A stretch of 62,218 bases of DNA, from positions 1-62,218 of the forward strand of contig JAISIZ010000046.1 in NCBI GenBank assembly GCA_031261785.1. Reading direction: 5' to 3'. Shown here piece by piece: positions 16,076-23,746 of this stretch. Source of the DNA: Mediterranea sp. (in: CFB group bacteria) (GTDB lineage: Bacteria > Bacteroidota > Bacteroidia > Bacteroidales > Bacteroidaceae). How positions within the stretch are numbered: the stretch's first letter is position 1; each line of letters begins with the position of its first letter. The notes under the pieces were generated by a model that was not told the DNA's origin, did not search any database, and worked only from the letters and a program-made list of their open reading frames with translations. The position numbers and the translations under genes are program-made.

Positions 16076-16207
16076 ATGCCTGTGGGACGCGAGCTTCTCT
16101 ATGGGCATGGTGAAGCCGCCCCACGGGAAACGGATCGGACAGCCTGCACTTCGTCTTCGTGGAACTGCCCCCAAATACGACCCGCGGACTTTTCTTTCAA
16201 GAATCGA

Positions 16208-17653
16208 CTATTCGGGCAAGATCTGCTTCACCGCTTCGAGCATGCCTTTCTCGGCGATGCTGTCGAGGTCGGCTTTCACGGCGTCGGTCAGGCCGGGAAT
16301 CCGGTTGAGGTCCTCGCCCCAGATGAATTGGGCGGCCAATACGCCTTGGGCTACCTTGGCGGTGTCGGCGGTGGCCCAGAGGTCGGCGAGCAGGGCGATG
16401 ATCTCGGGCGCGTCGTTGGGCGCGATCTCGGCGCCGTCGGCGCGACGTCCCCCTTTATAATAGGTAATGATGGCGGCCAGGCCGAGCACGAGGCCACGAG
16501 GCAGCTCTCCCTTGCGGGCGAGGAACGTTTTCAGCCCGGGCAGGTCGCGCGTCTGGTATTTGGGGAAGGAGTTGAGCATGATGCTGGTCACGGCATGGTC
16601 CACGAAAGGATTCTTGAAGCGCTCGAGCACGTCGCCGGCGAACCGCTCCAGCTCCTCCTTCGGCAGGTTGAGCGTCGCCATCAGCTCGTCGTACATCACC
16701 TGGTGGATGTATCGCCCTATCACGGGATGCTCGCAAGCGTCGCGCACGATGTCCACGCCCGAGAGGTAGGCCACGGGCGAGAGCACCGTATGCGGACCGT
16801 TGAGCAGCGTCACCTTCCGCTCGTGGTAGGGAGCCTCGGAGGGCACGAAGAGCACGTTCAGCCCGGCACGGTCGGCAGGGAACTCCTCGGCCACGGCTTG
16901 CGGAGCCTCTATCACCCAGAGGTGGAAGATCTCGGCCTGCACCACGAGGTTGTCGTCGTACCCCAGCTTCTGCTTGATGGCGTCGATCTCCTTGCGAGGA
17001 AATCCCGGCACGATGCGGTCCACCAGCGTAGCGTACACGCCGCAGGCCTGCTCGAACCACGCCTTGAACTCGTCGCCCAGCCGCCACAGCTCGATGTACT
17101 GGTAGATGGTCTCCTTCAGCCGGTGGCCATTGAGGAATATCAGCTCGCAGGGGAAGATGATAAGCCCTTTTGACAGGTCGCCCCCGAATGTCCGGAAGCG
17201 ATGGTAGAGTAGCTGGGTGAGCTTGCCGGGGTAAGAGGCGGCTGGCGCGTCGTCGAGGCGGCAAGCGGGGTCGAAGGCGATGCCCGCCTCGGTGGTGTTG
17301 GAGATGACGAAGCGGATGTCCGGCTGCTCGGCCAGGCGTACGAAAGCGTCGTGCTCGGTATAGGGATTGATGGCCCGGCTGATGACGTCGACGAGCGTCA
17401 GGCTGTTCACCACTTGCCCCTTGTCGAGTCCTTGGAGATTGACGTGGTAGAGGTCGTCCTGCGCGTTCAGCATGTCGACCATGCCTTTCTCGATGGGCTG
17501 CACCACCACCACGCTGCCGTCGAATCCGGCTTTCTCGTTCATGTTATAGACTATCCAGTCGACGAACGCCCGGAGGAAGTTGCCTTCTCCAAATTGGATG
17601 ATACGTTCGGTACGTTGTGGCTTCGGTGCCGTTTGTTTGTTTAATGCTTTCAT
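16208..17653 (-). CDS. uxaB: Tagaturonate reductase (altronate oxidoreductase)
   Basis: A 481-residue NAD-dependent long-chain mannitol-dehydrogenase-family enzyme that interconverts D-tagaturonate and D-altronate in galacturonate breakdown. The N-terminal Rossmann region begins IIQFGEGNFLRAFVDWIVYN, as in UxaB proteins, with FVISNTTEAGI in the middle and the catalytic region around TLLNGPHTVLSPVAYLSG and KNPFVDHAVTSIMLNS. Length matches the family. Cytoplasmic. It is transcribed divergently from uxaC, the isomerase that produces its substrate, so the pair would share a control region of about 215 bp. No uxaA or transporter gene lies beside it. Confidence 0.92.
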   Translation of the reverse strand: MKALNKQTAPKPQRTERIIQFGEGNFLRAFVDWIVYNMNEKAGFDGSVVVVQPIEKGMVDMLNAQDDLYHVNLQGLDKGQVVNSLTLVDVISRAINPYTEHDAFVRLAEQPDIRFVISNTTEAGIAFDPACRLDDAPAASYPGKLTQLLYHRFRTFGGDLSKGLIIFPCELIFLNGHRLKETIYQYIELWRLGDEFKAWFEQACGVYATLVDRIVPGFPRKEIDAIKQKLGYDDNLVVQAEIFHLWVIEAPQAVAEEFPADRAGLNVLFVPSEAPYHERKVTLLNGPHTVLSPVAYLSGVDIVRDACEHPVIGRYIHQVMYDELMATLNLPKEELERFAGDVLERFKNPFVDHAVTSIMLNSFPKYQTRDLPGLKTFLARKGELPRGLVLGLAAIITYYKGGRRADGAEIAPNDAPEIIALLADLWATADTAKVAQGVLAAQFIWGEDLNRIPGLTDAVKADLDSIAEKGMLEAVKQILPE

Positions 17654-17696
17654 TGCGATTCGGATTTATAAAACTTAAATATCTCAAATAATTGCC

Positions 17697-17705
17697 GCAA
17701 ATATA
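17697..17705 (-). promoter_or_regulatory. -7 box TATATTTGC for uxaB
   Basis: Exact -7 consensus on the minus strand, 44 bases before the uxaB ATG; no clear -33 box. Confidence 0.45.
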
Positions 17706-17712
17706 GTGATTA

Positions 17713-17744
17713 TTTTGGCGCGGCGAGTAATTTATCTACTTTTG
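17713..17744 (+). promoter_or_regulatory. uxaC promoter
   Basis: TTTTG (17713-17717), a 19-bp spacer and TACTTTTG (17737-17744): full consensus with ideal spacing. It leaves an untranslated leader of about 118 nt before the uxaC ATG, long enough for post-transcriptional control, though I see no recognisable riboswitch. Confidence 0.65.
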
Positions 17745-17868
17745 TGTGCGATAACGGTTAATAAAAGCAAAACAAAAGCCTATGCCCGCGCCGGCCTCCG
17801 CAGGCGACGTATATAAGCATAAGCGAAAGACAATAAGAATAGATACATTTTAAAAATCAGATTCCCCA

Positions 17869-19275
17869 ATGAGAAACTTCATGGACGAGAACTTCCTGCT
17901 GCAAACAGAGACGGCGCGGGAGTTGTATCACGATCATGCGGCCAAGATGCCCATCATCGATTACCATTGCCACCTCATCCCACAGATGGTGGCCGACGAC
18001 CACCAGTTCAAGTCGCTCACCGAGATTTGGCTTGGAGGCGACCACTATAAGTGGAGAGCCATGCGCACCAACGGCGTGGACGAACGCTATTGCACGGGCA
18101 GCGACACCACCGACTGGGAGAAGTTCGAGAAGTGGGCCGAGACCGTGCCCTACACCCTGCGCAACCCGCTCTACCACTGGACGCACCTGGAGCTGAAGAC
18201 CGCCTTCGGCATCGACAAGATACTGAACCCCTCCACCGCCCGTGAGATTTACGACGAGTGCAACGCCAAGCTCGCCCTACCCGAATACTCCGCCCAGGGC
18301 ATGATGCGCCGCTACCGCGTGGAGGTGGTGTGCACCACCGACGATCCCGCCGACACGCTGGAGCATCACGTCCGTACGCGGCAGAGCGGCTTCGAGGTCA
18401 AGATGCTCCCCACCTGGCGACCCGACAAGGCGATGGCCGTGGAGGTACCCGCCGACTTCCGCGCCTACGTGGAGAAGCTGGCGGAGGTGAGCGGCGTCGG
18501 CATCTCGACGTTCGACGACCTCGTGACCGCCCTGCGCCGTCGGCACGACTTCTTCGCCGAGCAAGGCTGCCGCCTGTCCGACCACGGCATCGAGGAGTTC
18601 TACGCCGAGGATTACACCGAGGCCGAGATCAAGGCTATATATAATAAGGTATATGGCGGCACGCGGCTCAGCGGCGAGGAGATCCTGAAGTTCAAGTCGG
18701 CCATGCTCGTGCTCTTCGGCGAGATGGACTGGGAGAAAGGGTGGACGCAGCAGTTCCACTACGGCGCCATCCGCAACAACAACACCAAGATGTTCAAGCA
18801 GCTCGGCCCCGACACGGGTTTCGACTCCATCGGCGAGTTCAACACCGCCAAGGCACTCTCCCGCTTCCTCGACCGCCTCAACAGCGAGGGTAAGCTGACG
18901 AAGACTATTCTCTACAATCTCAACCCCTGCGCCAACGAAGTAATCGCCACCATGCTGGGCAACTTCCAGGACGGCAGCGTGCCGGGAAAGATACAGTTCG
19001 GCTCCGGCTGGTGGTTCCTCGACCAGAAAGACGGCATGGAGAAGCAGATGAACGCCCTCTCCGTGCTCGGCCTGCTGAGCCGATTCGTGGGCATGCTCAC
19101 CGATTCGCGCTCGTTCCTCTCCTACCCTCGCCACGAATACTTCCGACGCACGCTCTGCAACCTCCTGGGTCGCGACGTGGAGAACGGCGAGATTCCCGCC
19201 TCGGAGATAGAACGCGTACGCGGCATGGTAGAAGACATCAGCTACAACAACGCGAAACGATTCTTCCAGTTCTGA
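17869..19275 (+). CDS. uxaC: Glucuronate/galacturonate isomerase
   Basis: A 468-residue uronate isomerase converting D-glucuronate to D-fructuronate and D-galacturonate to D-tagaturonate. It belongs to the amidohydrolase superfamily: PIIDYHCHLIPQMVADD carries the HxH metal site, EVVCTTDDPADTLEHH is the second signature, and GSGWWFLDQKDGMEKQM with MLTDSRSFLSYPRHEYFRR marks the C-terminal barrel end. Complete and of normal length. Divergent from uxaB with a consensus promoter between, and followed by a bidirectional hairpin, so probably monocistronic. Together the pair gives the first two steps of galacturonate use, consistent with a pectin diet suggested by the arabinan locus further on. Confidence 0.95.
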   Translation: MRNFMDENFLLQTETARELYHDHAAKMPIIDYHCHLIPQMVADDHQFKSLTEIWLGGDHYKWRAMRTNGVDERYCTGSDTTDWEKFEKWAETVPYTLRNPLYHWTHLELKTAFGIDKILNPSTAREIYDECNAKLALPEYSAQGMMRRYRVEVVCTTDDPADTLEHHVRTRQSGFEVKMLPTWRPDKAMAVEVPADFRAYVEKLAEVSGVGISTFDDLVTALRRRHDFFAEQGCRLSDHGIEEFYAEDYTEAEIKAIYNKVYGGTRLSGEEILKFKSAMLVLFGEMDWEKGWTQQFHYGAIRNNNTKMFKQLGPDTGFDSIGEFNTAKALSRFLDRLNSEGKLTKTILYNLNPCANEVIATMLGNFQDGSVPGKIQFGSGWWFLDQKDGMEKQMNALSVLGLLSRFVGMLTDSRSFLSYPRHEYFRRTLCNLLGRDVENGEIPASEIERVRGMVEDISYNNAKRFFQF

Positions 19276-19291
19276 GGAAATAGAGAATGAA

Positions 19292-19379
19292 GAATGAAGA
19301 ACGGGCCGCACGCATGGAGCGCGGATAAAGAGGGAGAGATCCCGATTATCGCGCTCCATGCGCGGCCCATTCTTCATTC
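19292..19379. terminator. Long hairpin after uxaC (bidirectional terminator-like)
   Basis: Arm 19292-19323 pairs with 19350-19379 over about 30 bp with a 2-nt bulge. The outer part is A-rich on the 5' side (GAATGAAGAA) and T-rich on the 3' side, around a GGGCCGC core, as in bidirectional terminators. The same GAAGAATGGGCC outer arm recurs at 23541 and 61961. Confidence 0.65.
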
Positions 19380-19470
19380 CTAATTCTTAATTCCTCATTT
19401 CCAACGATTCTTCATTCATAAAAAAGCTGAATATTGCAAGCCAATAGATAGTAGTATCGAACAAAAGGGC

Positions 19471-19479
19471 TACTTTTGC
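19471..19479 (+). promoter_or_regulatory. -7 box TACTTTTGC for trpB2
   Basis: Exact -7 consensus 38 bases before the ATG; no good -33 box. Confidence 0.4.
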
Positions 19480-19516
19480 CACGAAAAATAACAATCCGCT
19501 AACACCCGAAAACATT

Positions 19517-20884
19517 ATGAGTAAGCAACAGAAACGATACATGCTGCCCGAGGAAGAAATTCCACGTTATTGGTACAACATCCAGGCCGACATGGCGAAC
19601 AAGCCATTGCCGCCCCTCAATCCCGCCACCAAACAACCGCTGAAAGCGGAAGACCTCTACCCCATTTTCGCCAAAGAGCTGTCGCGCCAGGAGCTGGACC
19701 AGACCACCACTTGGGTGGAGATCCCCGAAGAGGTGCGCGAGATGTACAAATACTACCGCAGCACGCCGCTCGTACGCGCCTACGCCCTGGAAAAAGCCAT
19801 TGGCACACCGGCACACATCTACTTCAAGAACGAGAGCGTCAGCCCCATCGGCTCGCACAAGCTTAACTCCGCCCTGGCGCAGGCTTACTACTGCAAGCAG
19901 GAAGGCATCACCAACATCACCACCGAAACGGGCGCCGGACAATGGGGCGCCGCGCTCGCCTACGCCGCCAAGGTATTTGGCCTTGAGGCCGCCGTCTACC
20001 AGGTGAAGATCAGCTACGAGCAGAAACCCTACAGGAGGAGCATCATGCAGACATTCGGCGCGCAAGTCACCGCGTCGCCGTCCATGTCGACCCGCGCGGG
20101 AAAAGACATACTCACCGCGCATCCCAACTACCAAGGCTCGCTGGGCACCGCCATCTCCGAGGCCGTCGAACTGGCGATGCAGACACCCAACTGCCGCTAC
20201 ACGCTCGGCTCGGTGCTCAACCACGTAGCCCTGCACCAGACCATCATCGGCCTCGAGGCCGAGAAACAAATGGAGCTGGCGGGCGAATACCCCGACACGA
20301 TCATCGCTTGCTTCGGAGGCGGATCCAACTTCGGAGGCCTCGCCTTCCCCTTTATGCGGCACAAGATTCTCGAAGGAAAACAGATACGCTTCATCGCCGC
20401 CGAACCGGCTTCGTGCCCCAAACTCACGCGCGGCAAGTTCGAGTACGACTTCGGCGACGAGGTGGGCTACACCCCCTTGCTCCCTATGTACACGTTGGGG
20501 CACAACTTCGAGCCGGCCCATATCCACGCCGGCGGACTGCGCTACCACGGCGCCGGAACCATCGTCTCGCAGCTCTACAAGGACGGACTGATGGAAGCCG
20601 TGGACATCCAGCAGCTGGAATCGTTCGAGGCGGGATGCCTCTTCGCGCAGATGGAGGGCATCATCCCCGCCCCCGAATCGTGCCACGCCATAGCCGCTAC
20701 CATCCACGAGGCGAAGAAATGCGCCGAGACGGGCGAGGAGAAGGTCATCCTCTTCAACCTCTCCGGACACGGACTTATCGACATGGCCTCGTACGACAAA
20801 TACCTGGCGGGCGACCTCACCAACTATACGCTCACCGACGAAGAGATACAACGCAACCTTGACGCCGTAGAGGCCGTACTCTAA
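19517..20884 (+). CDS. TrpB-like tryptophan synthase beta (TrpB2 type)
   Basis: A 455-residue fold-type II pyridoxal-phosphate enzyme of the TrpB2 group, which makes tryptophan from serine and indole and often stands apart from trpA. The N-terminal extension before RSTPLVRAYALEKAIG and the ~450-residue length are the TrpB2 form (TrpB1 is ~400). The PLP lysine is in SPIGSHKLNSALAQAYY, with TETGAGQWGAALAYAAKVFG next and the glycine-rich phosphate loop CFGGGSNFGGLAFPF. No trpA or other trp genes are adjacent, so it is probably an indole-salvage enzyme; this is inference. Followed by an inverted repeat that may end transcription. Confidence 0.93.
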   Translation: MSKQQKRYMLPEEEIPRYWYNIQADMANKPLPPLNPATKQPLKAEDLYPIFAKELSRQELDQTTTWVEIPEEVREMYKYYRSTPLVRAYALEKAIGTPAHIYFKNESVSPIGSHKLNSALAQAYYCKQEGITNITTETGAGQWGAALAYAAKVFGLEAAVYQVKISYEQKPYRRSIMQTFGAQVTASPSMSTRAGKDILTAHPNYQGSLGTAISEAVELAMQTPNCRYTLGSVLNHVALHQTIIGLEAEKQMELAGEYPDTIIACFGGGSNFGGLAFPFMRHKILEGKQIRFIAAEPASCPKLTRGKFEYDFGDEVGYTPLLPMYTLGHNFEPAHIHAGGLRYHGAGTIVSQLYKDGLMEAVDIQQLESFEAGCLFAQMEGIIPAPESCHAIAATIHEAKKCAETGEEKVILFNLSGHGLIDMASYDKYLAGDLTNYTLTDEEIQRNLDAVEAVL

Positions 20885-20900
20885 TTGCCGACATTATTTA

Positions 20901-20970
20901 GGCACGGACTTCACGGATTATGCTGTCGCAGATCTCCGCGATAAACAGCGTAATCCGTGAAATCCGTGCT
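20901..20970. repeat. Inverted repeat of CACGGATT-type subunits
   Basis: Arms 20901-20926 and 20945-20970 match at 23 of 26 positions; the mismatches are mostly transitions that still allow G-U pairing in RNA. Each arm is itself made of repeated CACGGA(C/T)T units about 10 bp apart. It resembles in design, but not in sequence, the perfect inverted repeat at 54843-54937. Confidence 0.65.
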
Positions 20971-21015
20971 CTAAAATTCCCATATCCATATTTTACGAAC
21001 TAATTGTTCAATAAC

Positions 21016-23538
21016 ATGAAGAAATATTCGCTCCTATTAGTCGCTCTCCTCATCGCCAGTCTGGCAGGAGCGCAAAACAGCAACAGCACAACCTCTTCGT
21101 CGTCGTTCTATGTCAAAGGGATATTGATCGATTCGCTCACGCACGAAGGAGAACCCTACGCCACCGTAAAGATCACGAAGAAAGAGACACCGACGAAAGC
21201 CGTAAAGATGTTCGTCACCGGGCAGAAGGGTGAGTTCCGCGAACGGGTCAACGGCAGCGGTACCTTCGTCATCACCATCTCCTCCGTAGGAAGGAAGGAT
21301 GTGGTGCGCACCTTCAGCGCCAAGCCCGACAGCAAGGAGATCGACCTCGGCACCCTCAACATCGCCGACGCCTCCAACGAGCTGGGTGAGGTGAACATCG
21401 TGGCGCAAAAGCCCTTGGTGAAGGCCGACATCGACAAGATAGAGTACAACGTGCAGGACGACCCCGACGCGCAGACCAACTCCGTGCTCGAGATGCTTCG
21501 CAAAGTGCCACTCGTCACCGTCGACGGAGAAGACAACATACAGGTGAACGGCAGCAGCAATTTCAAGGTGTACGTCAACGGAAAGCCCAACAACATGATG
21601 AGCAACAACCCCACCGAGGTGCTAAAAAGCATGCCCGCCAACAGCATCAAGCACATCGAGGTGATCACCAACCCCGGGCCGAAGTACGACGCCGAGGGCG
21701 TGGGAGGCATACTCAACATCGTCACCGTGGGCAGCGGACTGGAGGGATACACCGCCACCTTCAGCGCCAACGCCTCCACCACGGGAGCCGGCGGCGGACT
21801 GTTCGGCACCGTGAAGAGCGGCAAGTTCACCATGAGCGGGCGATACTACTACAACCAACGCTACGGACCCCGCAGCTACTCGGGAGGTTCGCAGCATCTC
21901 GAAAGCGCTGAAATCACCAAGGACGTGGTGTCGACCAACAACAGCAAGGGTGACGGTAGCTACCAGTCGGGCAGCCTCGAGGCCAGCTACGAGATCGACA
22001 CGCTAAGACTCGTCAGCATGTCGTTTGGACTCTGGGGAGGCAACAACAGCTCCAAGAGCGCGGGCGAGTCGGTGACCACTTCACTCGAGCATGGCGGATA
22101 CGGCTACCTGACGAACAGCCGCAACAAATCGAGCTGGTACTCCATCGACGGAGGGATCGACTACCAACGCCTCTCGCGCACCGTGAAGGACCGCATGTTC
22201 ACCCTCTCGTACAAGATCAACACCCGCCCGCAGAACAGCGACGGGAGCTACGTCTACGACAAAGGCACCGACTACGACCCTTTTTGGGACACGGAGATCT
22301 TGGCGCTCATCAACCAGCGTACCGACGGCTCGCAGAATACCACCGAGCAGACCTTCCAGGCCGACTACACCACACCCATCGGAAAGATCCACACCGTGGA
22401 GGCGGGCGCCAAATACATCATGCGCGACAATAAGTCGGAGAACGACCTCTACAAGCAGCCCGACGGAAGCCCAGAGGCGCTCGACGAGCAACGCAGCTCG
22501 CACTACAAGCACCAGAACGACATCCTCGCCGCCTACGCCGGATACTCGCTCCGCGTGAAGAAGATCAGCGGACGGGCCGGATTGCGCTACGAGCATACCA
22601 TACAGGACGTGGAGTATCTCCGCGGACCGGGCGCGGACTTCAAGAAGAATTTCGACGACTTCGTACCTTCCGTCTCGCTGGGATACAAGCTCACCGACAT
22701 GTCTAACCTGCGCTTAGGCTACAACCTGCGCATCTACCGTCCGGGTATCTACTTCCTCAATCCCTATATCAACGATAGCAACCCGATGAACATCCAACAA
22801 GGTAACCCCGAGCTGAACAACGAGAAGAGCCATGCCTTCAATCTCAGCTACAGCAACTTCACGCAGAAGTTCAACATCAACTTCTCGCTCCGCTACTCGT
22901 TCGTGAACAATTCCATCGAGTCGGTCACCACCATGGTTGACGACAACGACATACCCGGCCTGCAGAACCCCACCGGCAGGTCCGACGTGCTGTACACCAC
23001 CTACCAGAATATCGGCAAAACCCGCAACCTCAACCTGAGCGGATACGTCAACTGGAACGCCTCACCCAACACCCGTATATATCTCAACCTCTACGGCGGA
23101 TACACCTCGCTCAAAGGAGGCAACGGCCTGCAAAACCACGGCTGGAGCGTGTTCGCCTACGGCGGCGCGCAGCAATCGTTCAAGCACGACTGGCGTCTCA
23201 GCCTCAACGTCATGGGACAGACCCCATGGGTGACGCTGCAAGGCAAGTCGAATTCCTTCTACGACTACAACCTGAGCGTCAACAAGTCGTTCCTCAAGAA
23301 GCGGCTCACGCTCTCGGCCTTCGCCGGCAACTTCCTCACGAAGTACACCCGCAGCGAATCCAACATGTCTGGGCCGGGCTTCAGCATCGAAAACTGGTAC
23401 AAGCAGCCCCGCCGCCGCTTCGGCGTGAGCGTGAGCTACCGTATCGGTGAGTTGAAAGCCGGCGTGAAGAAAGCCGAGCGCTCCATCTCCAACGACGACG
23501 TGAAAGGCAGCGGCGGCGGAGAAGGAGGGGAGAATTAA
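21016..23538 (+). CDS. Outer-membrane beta-barrel receptor-like protein
   Basis: About 840 residues from the ATG at 21016 (an earlier TTG is unlikely). Signal peptide ends SLAGAQ. Residues ~25-120 form a carboxypeptidase-regulatory-like beta domain (FYVKGILIDSLTHEGEPYA). Then comes a TonB-dependent-receptor plug: DDPDAQTNSVLEMLRKVPLV, VYVNGKPNNMMSNNPTEVL and the PGPKYDAEGVGGILNIVT end. The rest is a barrel of the family annotated as outer membrane beta-barrel family protein in Bacteroidota, with the usual RLGYNLRIYRPGIYFLNPYI region. It lacks a SusC-type C-terminus; the tail instead is a Gly/Glu-rich KGSGGGEGGEN. Substrate unknown; no SusD partner. Probably a solitary TonB-linked transporter or an adhesin-like barrel. 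Confidence 0.88.
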   Translation: MKKYSLLLVALLIASLAGAQNSNSTTSSSSFYVKGILIDSLTHEGEPYATVKITKKETPTKAVKMFVTGQKGEFRERVNGSGTFVITISSVGRKDVVRTFSAKPDSKEIDLGTLNIADASNELGEVNIVAQKPLVKADIDKIEYNVQDDPDAQTNSVLEMLRKVPLVTVDGEDNIQVNGSSNFKVYVNGKPNNMMSNNPTEVLKSMPANSIKHIEVITNPGPKYDAEGVGGILNIVTVGSGLEGYTATFSANASTTGAGGGLFGTVKSGKFTMSGRYYYNQRYGPRSYSGGSQHLESAEITKDVVSTNNSKGDGSYQSGSLEASYEIDTLRLVSMSFGLWGGNNSSKSAGESVTTSLEHGGYGYLTNSRNKSSWYSIDGGIDYQRLSRTVKDRMFTLSYKINTRPQNSDGSYVYDKGTDYDPFWDTEILALINQRTDGSQNTTEQTFQADYTTPIGKIHTVEAGAKYIMRDNKSENDLYKQPDGSPEALDEQRSSHYKHQNDILAAYAGYSLRVKKISGRAGLRYEHTIQDVEYLRGPGADFKKNFDDFVPSVSLGYKLTDMSNLRLGYNLRIYRPGIYFLNPYINDSNPMNIQQGNPELNNEKSHAFNLSYSNFTQKFNINFSLRYSFVNNSIESVTTMVDDNDIPGLQNPTGRSDVLYTTYQNIGKTRNLNLSGYVNWNASPNTRIYLNLYGGYTSLKGGNGLQNHGWSVFAYGGAQQSFKHDWRLSLNVMGQTPWVTLQGKSNSFYDYNLSVNKSFLKKRLTLSAFAGNFLTKYTRSESNMSGPGFSIENWYKQPRRRFGVSVSYRIGELKAGVKKAERSISNDDVKGSGGGEGGEN

Positions 23539-23560
23539 GGATGAAGAATGGGCCGCTCAA

Positions 23561-23715
23561 CGTCCACGCTGGCTGCATGGACACTTCGCGGAGCCGCGAA
23601 CATCCCACGCTGGCCGCACGGACGCTTCGCGGAGCCGCGAACATCCCACGCTGGCTGCACGGACGCTTCGCGGAACCGCGAACATCCCACGCTGGCTGCA
23701 TGGACATTTTGCGAT
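23561..23715. repeat. 41-bp tandem repeat, nearly four units
   Basis: The CACGCTGGC mark recurs at 23565, 23606, 23647 and 23688, exactly 41 bases apart. Each full unit contains the inverted repeat TTCGCGG-(A/N)-CCGCGAA, so the transcript of the upstream gene would carry a row of hairpins. It starts right after a GAAGAATGGGCCGC motif. It is not a CRISPR array because there are no unique spacers. Confidence 0.8.
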
Positions 23716-23746
23716 AGGATACTTGCGAAAATTGAGTTCTTAATTC

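Noticed and set aside
15851..16174. A 107-codon minus-strand frame in the gap before uxaB
   Set aside because: Half of it is the palindrome cluster translated, and there is no promoter or start context; the other half might be a gene relic, but I cannot support it.
23561..23715. Possible CRISPR array
   Set aside because: The repeats at 23561, 42523 and 2037 are contiguous, with no unique spacers and no cas genes nearby.
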